Position numbers and translations under genes: made by a program. This document shows positions 54,022-64,000 of a stretch of 64,000 bases of DNA, piece after piece. The stretch is from Acinetobacter nosocomialis NIPH 2119 (GTDB lineage Bacteria; Pseudomonadota; Gammaproteobacteria; Pseudomonadales; Moraxellaceae), in NCBI RefSeq assembly GCF_000368085.1, contig NZ_KB849239.1, positions 3,691,467 through 3,755,466 on the forward strand, in the 5' to 3' direction. The first letter of the stretch is position 1. Each line of letters opens with the position of its first letter. A model generated the notes under the pieces. The model was not told the DNA's origin. It ran no database searches and saw only the letters and a program-made list of their open reading frames with translations.

Positions 54022-54945
54022 GTGGTTTTTCAGGTAATCTTACCAATTTTGATTTTATTATTGATGGGGTACTGTAGTGTTCTCATTAAATTGGTGACAC
54101 CTGAGCAAATTAAGGCTCTTAGCGCATTTGTTATTAAAATTGCTCTTCCTGCATTTTTAATCCAATCCTTAGCCAATAAAAATTTACAAGATATTTGGCA
54201 CCCCGCTTATTTTATTGCTTATGGTGGTGGCTCTTTAATCTTGTTTTTTCTGGCTTTTATCATTTATCGGAAATATTTTAAAAACAGCCTAACCCATAGT
54301 GCAGTCATATCAATGGGTGCTTCTATGTCAAATACAGGTTTTATGGGTACTGCTATTTTGACTATGCTCATGGGTAGTCATGCTGCAATCTATATATCTT
54401 TAACTTTAATTATTGAAAACTTATTAATCGTCGCTTTAATGCTTATTTTGGCAGAAGCGGGATTACATCAACAGCAGCGGCTTTTGCCTTTACTGAAAAA
54501 AACATTCATAAATTTAATTAAAAATCCTGTAATTATTGCAATTTTGGTGGGGATGAGCTGTATCTTGCTAGGTATTCATCTGCCTTCAAAACTTGGGCAA
54601 GCTTTAGAACTTTTAGGAAGGACAGCTTCGCCTCTAGCACTATTTGCTATTGGCGGCAGCTTGGTTGGTATAGGTATTACCGCCGTGAATTTACAAAGTG
54701 TATTGTTGGCTGGGTTTAATGTCATTCTTATGCCAGTTGTGATTTTTGGGTTATTCCTTTTATTACCAAACGTCAGTCAAGAGATGTTATATGCCGGAAC
54801 ATTAATTGCGGCACTTCCAATGCCAATTGCTTTTGGTATTTTTGGGCAAGCATATGGTTTAAATGAAAGAACATTAACACCTTTAATGATAAGTACCATT
54901 ATTGGTTTTATTGGGGTAAGTGGACTTATCGCTTTGTGGTGGTAA
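54022..54945 (+). CDS. AEC (auxin efflux carrier) family transporter
   Basis: A 307-residue inner-membrane protein with about 10 membrane segments, started at the GTG at 54022 behind GAGGAAGTAGTCT. Two inverted halves are visible: the first ends near IIYRKYFKNSL, the second starts after KKTFINLIKNPVI. NTGFMGTAIL and FAIGGSLVGI are typical motifs. Bacterial AEC members export or exchange small organic acids; the substrate here is unknown. Confidence 0.87.
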   Translation: MVFQVILPILILLLMGYCSVLIKLVTPEQIKALSAFVIKIALPAFLIQSLANKNLQDIWHPAYFIAYGGGSLILFFLAFIIYRKYFKNSLTHSAVISMGASMSNTGFMGTAILTMLMGSHAAIYISLTLIIENLLIVALMLILAEAGLHQQQRLLPLLKKTFINLIKNPVIIAILVGMSCILLGIHLPSKLGQALELLGRTASPLALFAIGGSLVGIGITAVNLQSVLLAGFNVILMPVVIFGLFLLLPNVSQEMLYAGTLIAALPMPIAFGIFGQAYGLNERTLTPLMISTIIGFIGVSGLIALWW

Positions 54946-54947
54946 AA

Positions 54948-54970
54948 GAAAAGCCCCATACGGGGCTATT
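54948..54970. terminator. Terminator between convergent AEC and Sel1 genes
   Basis: AGCCCC (54952-54957), loop ATAC, GGGGCT (54962-54967). On the minus strand TTTTCTTTT follows; on the plus strand ATTGTTTCTTT. Confidence 0.75.
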
Positions 54971-54979
54971 GTTTCTTTG

Positions 54980-55804
54980 CTATTTTTTAGGTGCAGGCTG
55001 TGTAGGGGCGGCTGCAGCTTGTTTATTCTTCTCAGCAATAATCTTTTCGACTGAAGCTAAAGATTCTCTAGCATTAGGAACATTTTGGTTAGCAAGTTCA
55101 GTAAAAATCTGTTTTGCTTGAGGCAAGTTCTGAGGAATGATATTGCCATTTGCCATCATAGTCGCTAAAGCCATAGACGCTGGTGCATAACCTTTTTGTG
55201 CAATTGCTTGTAAAGCTTCAATGCCTTGGCGTTTCATGAGAGGGTTTTTATTTTCAACCCCTTGGCTAATATCATAAAGTGCTTTGACCTGAATAGCAGG
55301 GTAGTTTCCTTTTCGAATTAAAGGCGCTAGCTTTTGTAAAGCAATTTGATGAGACTGTGGCTTTTTCTGAGCAAATAAAATGGTCGCAATTTTTACCGTT
55401 GCATCATCAGAGCCTTGAGCTGATGCTTTTTGCACATATTGGCTAAATTTATTACTATCTTTTGCAACGCCTAATTCACCCGTTTCATAAATCTGTGCAA
55501 GTCTATAACTGGCCTGAGCATAACCTTTGTTTGAAGCGTCTTCATAATATTTTAGAGCTTTGGCATTATCTTTAGGGGTGCCTTGTCCCATTTGCGTCAT
55601 ATAACCTAAGTTATAGATCGCTTGAGCATTTCCTGTCTGCGCAAGGCGCTGCACTTCTTGGAAAGCAGCAGGATAATTTTTTGCCGCATACAATTGTTCA
55701 GCCTGTTTAAAGACATCATTTTTTGCCACAGATGCTGTAGTGTCTGCCGCAAAGATTGATGAACTTGAAATGGCGATTAGGCTGGCGATGAGTAATTTCT
55801 TCAT
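54980..55804 (-). CDS. Exported Sel1-repeat protein
   Basis: A 274-residue periplasmic protein. Signal peptide MKKLLIASLIAISSSSIFA. Sel1-type TPR repeats include QAIYNLGYMTQMGQGTPKDNAKALKYYEDASNKG (in part), QASYRLAQIYETGELGVAKD and ASMALATMMANGNIIPQNLPQAKQIF. The tail is Ala/Pro/Lys rich. Such proteins act as protein-binding scaffolds, often at the cell envelope. The partner is unknown. Confidence 0.85.
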   Translation of the reverse strand: MKKLLIASLIAISSSSIFAADTTASVAKNDVFKQAEQLYAAKNYPAAFQEVQRLAQTGNAQAIYNLGYMTQMGQGTPKDNAKALKYYEDASNKGYAQASYRLAQIYETGELGVAKDSNKFSQYVQKASAQGSDDATVKIATILFAQKKPQSHQIALQKLAPLIRKGNYPAIQVKALYDISQGVENKNPLMKRQGIEALQAIAQKGYAPASMALATMMANGNIIPQNLPQAKQIFTELANQNVPNARESLASVEKIIAEKNKQAAAAPTQPAPKK

Positions 55805-55943
55805 TTCTTTTTAACCTTTTACTTTGTAGCTACATCATTCCATCGATGTATTGAATCAACTCAACTTCTCATCATAAATATTGATAGATGAAAGTAAACA
55901 GCCGATTTGTATATAAAACGATGTCTATAAAGCAAACTATGGA

Positions 55944-55982
55944 GAAAAATAATATGCCACTCTCAGAACTAGAGTGGCATAT
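55944..55982 (-). terminator. dsbC terminator
   Basis: ATATGCCACTCT (55952-55963) and AGAGTGGCATAT (55971-55982), 12 bp with a 7-nt loop; on the minus strand TATTTTTC follows. Confidence 0.85.
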
Positions 55983-55986
55983 AGCA

Positions 55987-56697
55987 TTATTTTACTGATT
56001 TAAGTAATGCTTCAATTTGTTTTGCATCACTTGGTACACCAGAGATTCTTTGACCATCTTGCAAGAATAGGGTTGGTGTTCCATCGATATTTAATTTCTG
56101 ACCTAAAGCGATATTCTTTTGAATTGGGCTTGAGCAACTTTTGCTGTTAGTCGGCAATTTGCGATTAAGCATATAACTTGTCCAAGCTTCAGACGGGTTC
56201 TTTGAACACCAGATCTGATTTGAAACTTTTTCAGCATTGGGGTGCAAACTGGTCAGCGGATATAAGAATACATATACCGTTACGTTATCAACCCCAACCA
56301 TATTTTGTTCTAGACGCTGACAGTAAGGACAATCAGGGTCACTGAAAATATAAAGAGTACGTTCTCCTTTACCTTTTACATATTTAATCGCTTGGTTTAG
56401 AGGTAGGCTTTTAACATCAATTTTACCCAATTCGGCAATTCGTTCTTCTGTCATATTTTTTTGTTGTTTGATATCAACCAAATTGCCTACAAAAAAGTAT
56501 TTAGCATCTTGATTGGTATAAACAATACGACCGCTTGTATACACTTCATAAATACCTTGCACAGGTGATTGATAAACACCTTTTACAGGTAAGTCTGGGT
56601 AATTTGTTTTCAGATTTTGTTCAAGTGTTTTGACATCAGCATGAGCAGAACCGAAAAAAGCCAGACTCAACATGAGTGTAGCAAGTTTAGTTTTCAT
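55987..56697 (-). CDS. dsbC: Thiol:disulfide interchange protein DsbC
   Basis: 236 residues from the ATG at 56697, with AAGAGAAAAAAT upstream. Signal peptide ends GSAHA. Residues about 21-80 are the N-terminal dimerisation domain (VKGVYQSPVQGIYEVYTSGRIVY in part). The thioredoxin-fold domain carries the active site CPYC (Cys123, Cys126), the cis-Pro loop GTPTLF and a structural cysteine pair (QIWCSK...KSCSS). It isomerises wrong disulfides in periplasmic proteins. Confidence 0.94.
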   Translation of the reverse strand: MKTKLATLMLSLAFFGSAHADVKTLEQNLKTNYPDLPVKGVYQSPVQGIYEVYTSGRIVYTNQDAKYFFVGNLVDIKQQKNMTEERIAELGKIDVKSLPLNQAIKYVKGKGERTLYIFSDPDCPYCQRLEQNMVGVDNVTVYVFLYPLTSLHPNAEKVSNQIWCSKNPSEAWTSYMLNRKLPTNSKSCSSPIQKNIALGQKLNIDGTPTLFLQDGQRISGVPSDAKQIEALLKSVK

Positions 56698-56796
56698 ATT
56701 TTTTCTCTTAGATTTCAATCTGGATTATGATGGCATAGAAAAATTAAAAAATTGATGCCCTAATTAAATGAATTTATTAGAATTTTGTATCTATAG

Positions 56797-56826
56797 AAAA
56801 GCCCGTAGGGTCATCCACGGGCTTTT
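56797..56826. terminator. ygfZ terminator
   Basis: AAAAGCCCGT (56797-56806) and ACGGGCTTTT (56817-56826) around a 10-nt loop, with A and T runs on both sides; it serves ygfZ on the minus strand. Confidence 0.88.
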
Positions 56827-56842
56827 TATTTGCTAAATCTGT

Positions 56843-57565
56843 TTATTGTGGTCTAGCAACATCACCACTTAAAGCTTCCGGTAAATCGAGAACTTGAAGG
56901 CCGAGTTCAGCTAGAGCAGCTGGTTTTGCAACCACTAACGCAATATATCCGTCAGGAGTTTGGGTACTATTTACTACTTCAATATCGTTATTTAATTGAG
57001 TAGCTGGAGCAGGTGCTTCACCTGTACCTTGAACTAGATGCAACCAGTGTTTTGGTTTTGCTTTAAACCAAAGGCGCGCCACAATTTCCTGACCTAAGTA
57101 ACAGCCTTTATCGTAATTGACGCCTTCACGTTGATGTAAACGTAATTCTTGTGGTTGAAACTCATGTTCGGTCGCTTGAGCAATCCATGCTTGACCGGTC
57201 ATGATGGCTTGTTTTTGCCATTCGGAAATATCAGTTTCTGTAGAGCTGAACTCAGTGTGACCATTTACAACTTTTGGAAACACAACGCCTTGTTCACTTA
57301 AGGTCATTTTTGAAAATGCGCCATATTTTTTAATATGCTTAGCAAACTCTTCAGCTTGATCTTGAGTAACAACAATCTCAAAACTTTCAGCGTTAATCTT
57401 TTTCAACCATAGGCCAAAATGAATACGGCCTTTAAGATCACAAATGGCTGTATAGCGTGTTTCATTTTCAGCTAAACGCTCAGTATCGACAGTCACTTGG
57501 CCTTGTAAAAACTTCTGTGCATCTACACCGTTTAATGCATATGAGGAGAAAGCGAGCAGACTCAT
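56843..57565 (-). CDS. ygfZ: Folate-binding iron-sulfur repair protein YgfZ
   Basis: 240 residues from the ATG at 57565 (MSLLAFSSYALNGVDAQ); the frame reaches 57583. The first part resembles the GcvT fold (GVDAQKFLQGQVTVD, AICDLKGRI). The diagnostic motif K-G-C-Y-x-G-Q-E is present as YDKGCYLGQEIVARLWF. YgfZ proteins support assembly or repair of iron-sulfur enzymes such as MiaB in a folate-dependent way. Single gene. Confidence 0.92.
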   Translation of the reverse strand: MSLLAFSSYALNGVDAQKFLQGQVTVDTERLAENETRYTAICDLKGRIHFGLWLKKINAESFEIVVTQDQAEEFAKHIKKYGAFSKMTLSEQGVVFPKVVNGHTEFSSTETDISEWQKQAIMTGQAWIAQATEHEFQPQELRLHQREGVNYDKGCYLGQEIVARLWFKAKPKHWLHLVQGTGEAPAPATQLNNDIEVVNSTQTPDGYIALVVAKPAALAELGLQVLDLPEALSGDVARPQ

Positions 57566-57781
57566 GATTAATCTCAAATTCAATATGTTTCTTTATGATT
57601 GCTGACTATTTTGCTCCATTTTTATCAAAAAATCAGCCTTAGTTTTCGTAATTTAGTTTTGTCAGAAACTGGTTATATAAATGGAAAAAACACCAAAAAT
57701 ATACGTTAAATGAAATTCTAGGGTTTAAGCTACTAAACATAATTTCTATAACCTAAATGGACTTAAAATAAGGAGAACATA

Positions 57782-58231
57782 ATGGCAACAGGTACAGTAA
57801 AATTACATCGCGTATTTAAAGCACCCGCTGAACGGGTTTATCGTGCTTTTCTCGATCCAGATGCTTTAGTTAAGTGGATGGCACCTCACGGTTTTACTGC
57901 GAAGGTTCATAGTTTTGATGCAAAAGTGGGTGGCTCATATAAAATGAGTTTTACCAACTTTTCAACAGGTTCAACACACTCATTTGGGGGAACTTATGTT
58001 GAACTCATTCCAAATGAATTAATTCGCTATAACGACCAATTTGATGACTCAAATTTACCTGGTACGATGCAGGTCACTATTACATTAAAAACTGTATTGG
58101 TAGGCACAGAAATTCACATTACCCAAGAAGGCATACCAGAAGTTATTCCTGTGGAAGCATGTTATTTAGGTTGGCAAGAATCTTTATCTTTATTGAAGTT
58201 GTTGGTGGAAGCCGAAATCCCAGATCAGTAA
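57782..58231 (+). CDS. SRPBCC (AHSA1-like) domain protein
   Basis: A 149-residue protein with a strong ribosome site (AAGGAGAACATA). The family start is VKLHRVFKAPAERVYRAFLDPDALVKWMAPHGF, followed by DAKVGGSYKMSF and a C-terminal helix GWQESLSLLKLLVEAE. The fold forms a hydrophobic ligand cavity. Bacterial members are mostly unassigned; sensing or binding small lipophilic compounds is the usual suggestion. Confidence 0.9.
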   Translation: MATGTVKLHRVFKAPAERVYRAFLDPDALVKWMAPHGFTAKVHSFDAKVGGSYKMSFTNFSTGSTHSFGGTYVELIPNELIRYNDQFDDSNLPGTMQVTITLKTVLVGTEIHITQEGIPEVIPVEACYLGWQESLSLLKLLVEAEIPDQ

Positions 58232-58260
58232 TCGCCTTTTAAAATTTTAAATATTAAATA

Positions 58261-58297
58261 AGAAAAGAGTGAGTAGAGAGGCTACTCACTCTTTTCT
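58261..58297 (+). terminator. Terminator after the SRPBCC gene
   Basis: AGAAAAGAGTGAGTAG (58261-58276) and its complement at 58282-58297, 16-bp stem with a 5-nt loop, then TTTT. Confidence 0.9.
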
Positions 58298-58378
58298 TTT
58301 TAAGTACATTAAAAGAGAACAAAATATTAAATCTGTTTATAAAGCCTAAACAATGAGGCGTTCTAGTGAGAAAAAGAG

Positions 58379-58735
58379 ATGAACATACAAATTAAAAGAA
58401 TTTATGAACAAGCAAGTACCGAGGATGGAAAACGAATATTAGTTGATCGGCTATGGAGCCGAGGGATAAGTAAAGAAAATGCTCACTTGGATTTATGGTT
58501 AAAAGAAATAGCTCCCTCAACTGAGCTACGTAAGTGGTTTCATGCAGAGTCTGCAGTACACTGGGATGAGTTCAAACAGCGTTATTTAAAAGAACTAAGA
58601 AGCAACCCGGCAGTTAAAGAGTTACAAGACCTTGTGTCACATCATAAAGTCACGCTTTTATATTCGGCAAAAGATGTGGAACATAACCATGCAATTATTT
58701 TAAAAGAATACTTATTAGAAAACAGCAAAAGTTAA
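58379..58735 (+). CDS. DUF488 family protein (YeaO-like)
   Basis: A 118-residue protein. The DUF488 start IQIKRIYEQASTEDGKRILVDRLWSRGISKE holds the conserved D-R-L-W-x-R-G; LRKWFHAESAVHWDEFKQRYLKEL and LLYSAKDVEHNHAIILKEYL are also typical. The family is widespread and small, with no agreed function. It stands between terminators as a single gene. Confidence 0.88.
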   Translation: MNIQIKRIYEQASTEDGKRILVDRLWSRGISKENAHLDLWLKEIAPSTELRKWFHAESAVHWDEFKQRYLKELRSNPAVKELQDLVSHHKVTLLYSAKDVEHNHAIILKEYLLENSKS

Positions 58736-58825
58736 ATATATAAATTTTTTTTTGGTAAAAGTCTTTTATTTAAAACTTTAAAAAATGAATCATATCTCGC
58801 ATAATATACTTTTTGAGATTTTTTT

Positions 58826-59170
58826 ATGTCTTTACCAAATTGCCCAAAATGCCAATCAGAATATACCTATCAAGACGGCGACTTATTAATTTGCCCTGAA
58901 TGCTCACATGAGTGGAAGGAAGGGGAAGCCTCAATTGCTGATGAACAAGAAGTGATTAAAGACGCAAATGGTAATGCCTTGGCAGATGGCGATAGTGTCA
59001 CTGTGATTAAAGACTTAAAAATTAAAGGTTCATCGTCAGTTGTTAAAGTGGGAACAAAAGTAAAAACAATTCGTTTAGTACCAGATGCAACTGATGGTCA
59101 TAATATCGATTGCAAAATTGATGGTATTGGTCAGATGAAATTAAAATCTGAATTTGTAAAAAAAGCTTAA
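58826..59170 (+). CDS. yjdM: YjdM (PhnA) family zinc-ribbon protein
   Basis: A 114-residue protein closely similar to E. coli YjdM. The N-terminal zinc ribbon is [13 protein letters not shown]...CPECSHEW; the rest is an SH3-like domain with [25 protein letters not shown] and ending [11 protein letters not shown]. Although once called alkylphosphonate protein PhnA, it does not hydrolyse phosphonates as far as is known. Monocistronic with terminator. Confidence 0.93.
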   Translation: MSLPNCPKCQSEYTYQDGDLLICPECSHEWKEGEASIADEQEVIKDANGNALADGDSVTVIKDLKIKGSSSVVKVGTKVKTIRLVPDATDGHNIDCKIDGIGQMKLKSEFVKKA

Positions 59171-59193
59171 TTTGTTAATTTTAATTACATTTC

Positions 59194-59225
59194 GGTAGAG
59201 GTACCTATCAGTCCTCTACCTTTTT
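59194..59225 (+). terminator. yjdM terminator
   Basis: GGTAGAGG (59194-59201) and CCTCTACC (59213-59220), 11-nt loop, then TTTTT. Confidence 0.88.
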
Positions 59226-59381
59226 AAACTTTCAACATCCTTATAATTTTATTACGATAATGTATAAAAAGTAGACTATCCAAAGTTACATTGCTCATTT
59301 ATATTGTCATTAATAACAAATAACTTTCGTCCAGAATAATAACGAAAGTCATACCCACACCAACAAAAAAACGAGGTTCTT

Positions 59382-59723
59382 ATGGCAGGATGGTACGAGA
59401 TTTCACAAGCGAGTGATGGACAATATCGCTTTGTACTTAAGGCTGGTAATGGCGAAATTATTTTAAATAGTGAGCTATATAAAGCGAAAGCATCGGCAGT
59501 CAATGGTATTGAGTCAGTTCAAAAAAATAGTGGTGACGATGGACGATATGATCGTTTAACTGCAAAAAATGGAAAACCTTACTTCAATTTAAAAGCTGCT
59601 AATCATCAAATTATTGGTACAAGCCAATTCTATGCGAGCGAAGCATCACGCGATAAAGGGATTGAATCGGTGAAAACCAATGGATCTTCAGCAACCATTA
59701 AAGACTTAACGGTTCAGGCGTAA
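59382..59723 (+). CDS. yegP: YegP family protein, two DUF1508 repeats
   Basis: A 113-residue protein made of two tandem DUF1508 units: YEISQASDGQYRFVLKAGNGEIILNSELY (in part) near residue 5 and RLTAKNGKPYFNLKAANHQIIGTSQFY near 60, each ending in a KA/RDKGIESV helix. E. coli YegP has the same two-repeat form. Function unknown; the family is often stress-induced. Its terminator is shared with proS. Confidence 0.92.
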   Translation: MAGWYEISQASDGQYRFVLKAGNGEIILNSELYKAKASAVNGIESVQKNSGDDGRYDRLTAKNGKPYFNLKAANHQIIGTSQFYASEASRDKGIESVKTNGSSATIKDLTVQA

Positions 59724-59732
59724 AATTAAATG

Positions 59733-59767
59733 TAAAAAAAGCAGCTTCTAAAAGCTGCTTTTTTATT
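59733..59767. terminator. Bidirectional terminator between yegP and proS
   Basis: GCAGCTT (59741-59747), loop CTAA, AAGCTGC (59752-59758), with seven A before and six T after. Confidence 0.92.
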
Positions 59768-59777
59768 TATGTCTTTA

Positions 59778-61493
59778 TTAACGCGCTAACTTAGCTAAAA
59801 GTTCTTCTTTAGTTAAATTGCTCGCTTCAGCATCGCGGCGACCTTTATATTCAAACGTACCAGCATCAAGGCCTTTCTCACCAATTACAATACGGTGTGG
59901 AATGCCCATTAACTCAAGGTCAGAGAATTTAACACCTGGACGTTCATTACGGTCATCAAGTAATACATCAAAACCTTGAGCTTGTAGCTCAGCATAAAGT
60001 GCTTCAGCTGCTTCAAGAGTGCGAGGTGATTTGTGTGCATTCATTGGAACAATTGCGATTTCAAAAGGAGCAATTGCTTGTGGCCAAATAATCCCTTTGT
60101 CATCGTAGTTTTGCTCAATTGCAGCTGCAACTACGCGCGTTACACCAATACCGTAACAACCCATTGTTACTGTAAATGGTTTGCCATCTTCACCTAAAAC
60201 TTTACAGCCTAATGCTTCAGAGTATTTAGTACCAAGTTGGAAAATATGACCCACTTCAATACCGCGTTTAATTTGTAGTGTGCCTTTACCATCTGGAGAT
60301 GGATCGCCTTCAACCACATTACGCAAATCAAAGATTTCAGTAATTTGTGCATCACGTTCCCAGTTTACGCCTACAGCGTGTTTATCAGCTTCATTTGCAC
60401 CAGCAACAAAGTCAGAAAGAACAGATGCAGCACGGTCAACAATTACAGTGATACCTTTTTCAACCAAACCTTGTGGACCTGTAAAGCCAGCAGTTAAGCC
60501 AAATGCTTGAAGTTGCTCTTCTGTTGCAAACGTAAGAGGAGCGGCAACTAAAGGATGTTTCTCAGCTTTAATTTCATTGAGTTCGTGATCGCCACGTAAG
60601 AATAGGGCAACCACAGGTACATTACCTTTTTCGTCTGCAATACCTTGAACCAATAACGCTTTTACTGATTGTTTAGGATCAGCATTTAAGAACTGGCATA
60701 CATCAGCAATTGTTTTTTGGTTTGGTGTTTCAACCAACTTAAATTCTTGTGCAGGCGCTGCGCGTTCACCTACTAAAACAGCCTCAGCCATTTCAACGTT
60801 TGCTGCATAATCAGATTCAGTTGAAAATGCGATGTCATCTTCACCACTTGAAGCCAATACATGGAATTCATGTGAAGCTGAACCACCAATTGAACCTGTG
60901 TCAGCTTGAACTGGGCGGAAGTCTAAACCTAAGCGAGTAAAAATACGGCTATAAGTGTCGTACATTACATCATAAGTTTCTTGTAATGATTCTTGAGTTG
61001 CATGGAAAGAATATGCATCTTTCATAATGAACTCGCGTGAACGCATTACACCAAAACGTGGACGAATTTCATCACGGAATTTGGTTTGAATTTGATAGAA
61101 ATTTACAGGAAGTTGTTTATAACTTTTTAGCTCGTTACGTGCTAAATCGGTAATTACTTCTTCATGTGTAGGACCAAGCACAAACGGGTTGTCGTGACGA
61201 TCTTTGAAGCGTAATAATTCAGGGCCGTATTGTTCATAACGACCTGATTCTTCCCACAAGCTTGCGGGTTGAGTCACGGGCATGAACACTTCCATAGCAC
61301 CTGAACGATTCATTTCTTCACGAACAATCGCATCAACTTTTTTAAGCACACGTGTTCCCATCGGCAGCCATGTATATAAACCAGATGCCAATTTACGAAT
61401 CATCCCCGCACGTAACATAAGCTGATGTGAAATCACTTCAGCATCGTTTGGGGTTTCTCTCAACGTTGCAAATAAAAAGCGGCTTGCGCGCAT
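59778..61493 (-). CDS. proS: Prolyl-tRNA synthetase ProS
   Basis: A 571-residue bacterial-type class II synthetase. Motif 1 lies near [19 protein letters not shown], motif 2 in [31 protein letters not shown] (in part), motif 3 in [18 protein letters not shown]. The INS editing domain that clears Ala-tRNA(Pro) sits between motifs 2 and 3 (about 220-400; [15 protein letters not shown]). The anticodon-binding domain follows. Length equals the E. coli enzyme. 59 nt separate it from the RND gene. Confidence 0.97.
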   Translation of the reverse strand: MRASRFLFATLRETPNDAEVISHQLMLRAGMIRKLASGLYTWLPMGTRVLKKVDAIVREEMNRSGAMEVFMPVTQPASLWEESGRYEQYGPELLRFKDRHDNPFVLGPTHEEVITDLARNELKSYKQLPVNFYQIQTKFRDEIRPRFGVMRSREFIMKDAYSFHATQESLQETYDVMYDTYSRIFTRLGLDFRPVQADTGSIGGSASHEFHVLASSGEDDIAFSTESDYAANVEMAEAVLVGERAAPAQEFKLVETPNQKTIADVCQFLNADPKQSVKALLVQGIADEKGNVPVVALFLRGDHELNEIKAEKHPLVAAPLTFATEEQLQAFGLTAGFTGPQGLVEKGITVIVDRAASVLSDFVAGANEADKHAVGVNWERDAQITEIFDLRNVVEGDPSPDGKGTLQIKRGIEVGHIFQLGTKYSEALGCKVLGEDGKPFTVTMGCYGIGVTRVVAAAIEQNYDDKGIIWPQAIAPFEIAIVPMNAHKSPRTLEAAEALYAELQAQGFDVLLDDRNERPGVKFSDLELMGIPHRIVIGEKGLDAGTFEYKGRRDAEASNLTKEELLAKLAR

Positions 61494-61552
61494 GGAAAAA
61501 GTCCTAAAAAGTTAAGCGTTATAAAAACGCAGATTATACGATAGTTGCTGCA

Positions 61553-64000
61553 TTATGACATGAATCGTCGAGTTTGACGCAGCATAAAGTTTTTCAAGTC
61601 ATCCAGATAAGTGAAAATGACGGGTACTACTACAAGAGTCAATAAGGTAGAGGTGATTACACCACCAATAACAGCATGGGCCATCGGCGCACTTTGCTCT
61701 CCGCCTTCGCCCAAGCCTAAAGCTAATGGAACCATACCCATGACCATAGCACTAGTAGTCATTAAAATAGGGCGTAAACGGGTTTTACCCGCTTGTAAAA
61801 TAGCATCATAACGACTTTCCCCATGTTCCATGGCCTTTTTAATAAAGTCGATAAGTAAAATCGCGTTTTTGGTTACTAGCCCCATGAGCATAATAATGCC
61901 AATAATTGAAAATAGGTTTAGGGTACTTCTGAACAAGAACAGTGCAAGAAACACCCCAATCAATGACAGGGGCAAAGATGCCATAATCGCAGCTGGGTGA
62001 ATAAAACTATTAAACTGAGAACCCAAAACAATATAAATAAATACAATGGAAAGCGTAATAGCAGTTAATGCATAACCCGCAGACTCTGCCATATCTGCAT
62101 TGGCACCTTGGGTATTGAAGGTATAACCGCCAGGCAACTTAAATGCTTTTTGCATTTTATCGATGTCTTTCCCGATATCCCCACTTGGGCGTCCTGACGT
62201 ATTGGCTTGGATGAGTACTTCGCGCTCAAGATCGCGTCGGTTAATTTGTGACGCACCGAATTTTTGCTCGGTTGTTGCTACTGCACTCAATGGAACTAAT
62301 ATCGGTTGTCCATTTGCACCAGTTTTGTTTGAGTTGAGATATAGGTTTTGCACGTCTTGCGGAAGCATACGTTTGTTTTCATTTAAACGGATATTTACAT
62401 CATAAGTTTCGCCGTCACGGTCTTCCCACGTTGTGACATTATCGCCCGCAATGAGTGGTCGAATCGCATTTGCAACTTGGGAAACAGACAACCCTAAGTC
62501 ACTTGCCAGTACACGATTAATATGAACACCTAAAGTTGGTTTCGGTTCTTTTAACGAGCTTTCTAAATCGACCACACCTTTAATTTTACCCATTTCAGTC
62601 ATAAATCGATTTGAAATTTTTTGAAGTTCATTCAGGTCAGTTCCTTTAATCGAAATCATGATTGGCTTTTGACCACCAGACACTGAATCTTGAGCCGCAG
62701 CAACGGAGGTAACACGAATACCCGCTACGGTTTGCAAACGATCACGGAATTCATTATTGAGCGTTGTTAAATCTGAACTACGCTGTTGTTTTGGTTTTAA
62801 AGTCACTCCTAAACCAGCGTGGTTTTTACCAGAGTCTATTGTGCTATTTACAACCCCGTAGGTAGATACCACATCGGGAAATTGCCTAATAATTTGATCG
62901 ACTTGATGTAACTTGGCTTGAGTATATTCTAAAGAAGCATCGACCGGCGTCTCGAACTGAATACGGATTTCACCTTTATCTGGAACTGGTACAAATTCGG
63001 TTCCAATCAATTTAGATAAACCTAAGGCCGCAACCAGTGAAGCAATCGCAATAATGACTGTAATAAAACGAAAGCGCAGAGCAAGTTTCAACAGCTTTTC
63101 ATAAATATGGGTAAGGCCATCTAGTAATCTAGAAATGTGATTAAAGAAACGTTGTAGTCGACTTTCCTTTTTCTTTACCGGGTCTTTCCAATGTGCTGAA
63201 AGCATTGGGTCGAGTGTAAAACTGATAAACATGGAAATAAGAACAGCTGTACTTACAGTTACCCCAAACTGGTAGAAGAAACGCCCAATTAACCCCCCCA
63301 TGAAAGCAACAGGTAAAAATACCGCCACAATGGTAAGTGTAGTTGCGAGTACCGCTAACCCAATTTCTTTGGTGCCATCTAAAGCGGCGGTGACATGATC
63401 TTTGCCAAGCTCGGTATGCCTAACAATGTTTTCTCGAACTACAATCGCGTCATCAATTAATAGGCCAATACTGAGTGATAGAGCTAACAGCGTCATCATG
63501 TTAATACTAAATCCAAAAGCCCATATGAACGTTAATGTTCCAAGCAGGGTAATCGGTAAAGTTAAACCTGTAATGACGGTAGATCGGAAAGAACCTAAAA
63601 AGAGTAAAACAATTAAAACTGCTAAACCTGCTCCTTCAAGAATGGTACGTACTACATCTTTAATTGAAGCGCGAATACCTTTGGAGCTGTCTGCGACGAC
63701 TTTATAGTTTAATCCAGCAGGCATTTGAGCTTTTAGCTTCTCTAAGGTTTGGTAAGTCTTATCGACAACTTGAATTACATTGGCATCTGAACTTTTTAAA
63801 ATATCGATGGAGACTGCGGTTCTTCCATTATAAAAAGCACTGGATTGCAGTTCGGCTTGAGTGTCTTCAACGGTTGCCACTTGTTTTAGAAAAATAGGGG
63901 AGCCATTTTTATTAGCAATGACCAAGTCACCAAAACCAAAAGGATGAATAACTTTTGATTGAATCTGTACCACTAGTTCAGAATTCTTTTGCTGTAAAGT
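61553..64000 (-). CDS. RND efflux pump inner-membrane permease (N-terminus outside window)
   Basis: The frame runs past the right edge of the window, so 815 C-terminal codons are seen of an expected 1030 or so. Proton-relay aspartates are in the TM4 motif [16 protein letters not shown]. The periplasmic porter domain and the repeated second half ([52 protein letters not shown]) are intact. It belongs to the HAE1-like drug/amphiphile branch, not the metal branch, but is not AdeB as I know it. The adaptor gene should lie upstream outside the window. Confidence 0.93.
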   Translation of the reverse strand, partial: TLQQKNSELVVQIQSKVIHPFGFGDLVIANKNGSPIFLKQVATVEDTQAELQSSAFYNGRTAVSIDILKSSDANVIQVVDKTYQTLEKLKAQMPAGLNYKVVADSSKGIRASIKDVVRTILEGAGLAVLIVLLFLGSFRSTVITGLTLPITLLGTLTFIWAFGFSINMMTLLALSLSIGLLIDDAIVVRENIVRHTELGKDHVTAALDGTKEIGLAVLATTLTIVAVFLPVAFMGGLIGRFFYQFGVTVSTAVLISMFISFTLDPMLSAHWKDPVKKKESRLQRFFNHISRLLDGLTHIYEKLLKLALRFRFITVIIAIASLVAALGLSKLIGTEFVPVPDKGEIRIQFETPVDASLEYTQAKLHQVDQIIRQFPDVVSTYGVVNSTIDSGKNHAGLGVTLKPKQQRSSDLTTLNNEFRDRLQTVAGIRVTSVAAAQDSVSGGQKPIMISIKGTDLNELQKISNRFMTEMGKIKGVVDLESSLKEPKPTLGVHINRVLASDLGLSVSQVANAIRPLIAGDNVTTWEDRDGETYDVNIRLNENKRMLPQDVQNLYLNSNKTGANGQPILVPLSAVATTEQKFGASQINRRDLEREVLIQANTSGRPSGDIGKDIDKMQKAFKLPGGYTFNTQGANADMAESAGYALTAITLSIVFIYIVLGSQFNSFIHPAAIMASLPLSLIGVFLALFLFRSTLNLFSIIGIIMLMGLVTKNAILLIDFIKKAMEHGESRYDAILQAGKTRLRPILMTTSAMVMGMVPLALGLGEGGEQSAPMAHAVIGGVITSTLLTLVVVPVIFTYLDDLKNFMLRQTRRFMS

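Noticed and set aside
1..64000. Prophage, insertion sequence, toxin-antitoxin or defence island
   Set aside because: No transposase, integrase, phage structural gene or typical toxin pair was seen; nearly all genes are housekeeping or conserved accessory genes.

Overview
The window reads as chromosome of an Acinetobacter species, in or close to the A. calcoaceticus-baumannii complex. The base composition is AT-rich. The 801-residue membrane glucose dehydrogenase and the OmpA porin match the Acinetobacter proteins I know almost word for word. The split trp genes (trpFB apart from trpA-accD-folC) are also an Acinetobacter arrangement. I see no insertion sequence, prophage, CRISPR array, tRNA or rRNA gene. 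This is mostly ordinary core chromosome, cut at both ends through a gene.

Layout. 1-1600: the start of a TonB-dependent receptor (minus strand) behind a cobalamin riboswitch. 1694-8012: trpFB, three poorly characterised genes, then a PF10118 hydrolase divergent from an AraC regulator. 8013-12110: trpA-accD-folC and a TolA-like SPOR protein, joined by three 4-nt overlaps. 12073-14494 (minus): a lipoprotein phosphatase coupled to a metallo-beta-lactamase-fold hydrolase, a 44-bp tandem repeat, and a 1-Cys peroxiredoxin. 14901-17624: secA. 17755-23282: a small exported protein, MFS transporter, PAQR protein, methyltransferase, GNAT, patatin and a His/Met-rich membrane peptide. 23447-29318: a fatty-acid oxidation pair, an AraC regulator and a CaiB-like CoA-transferase.

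29453-39900: an OprB porin and gcd (glucose entry and periplasmic oxidation), cysI with a DUF934 gene, an SMR efflux protein, a second thiolase, a lone pseudopilin, and ompA. 39975-41620: rtcB, a small basic protein, and an elaborate upstream leader. 41620-45540: lysP, rsmC and xanP. 45719-50521: typA, mscL, a GGCT-fold protein, ppiC, mutM and an Mpg-type glycosylase. 50656-54945: a PqqU/YncD-type receptor, an old-yellow-enzyme reductase and an AEC transporter. 54980-59723: a Sel1 protein, dsbC, ygfZ and small stress-type proteins. 59778-64000: proS and the C-terminal part of an RND pump.

The best candidate for something undescribed is the region upstream of rtcB (41341-41550). On the rtcB strand it holds a strong ribosome-binding site with a 9-codon ORF, a 9-bp hairpin, an intrinsic terminator just before rtcB, and two perfect alternative pairings (8 and 9 bp) that compete with the hairpin and terminator. 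That is the architecture of an attenuator on an RNA-repair operon, whose second gene encodes an unnamed 52-residue basic protein. A second link is functional: a probable PQQ receptor and PQQ-dependent glucose dehydrogenase lie in the same window.
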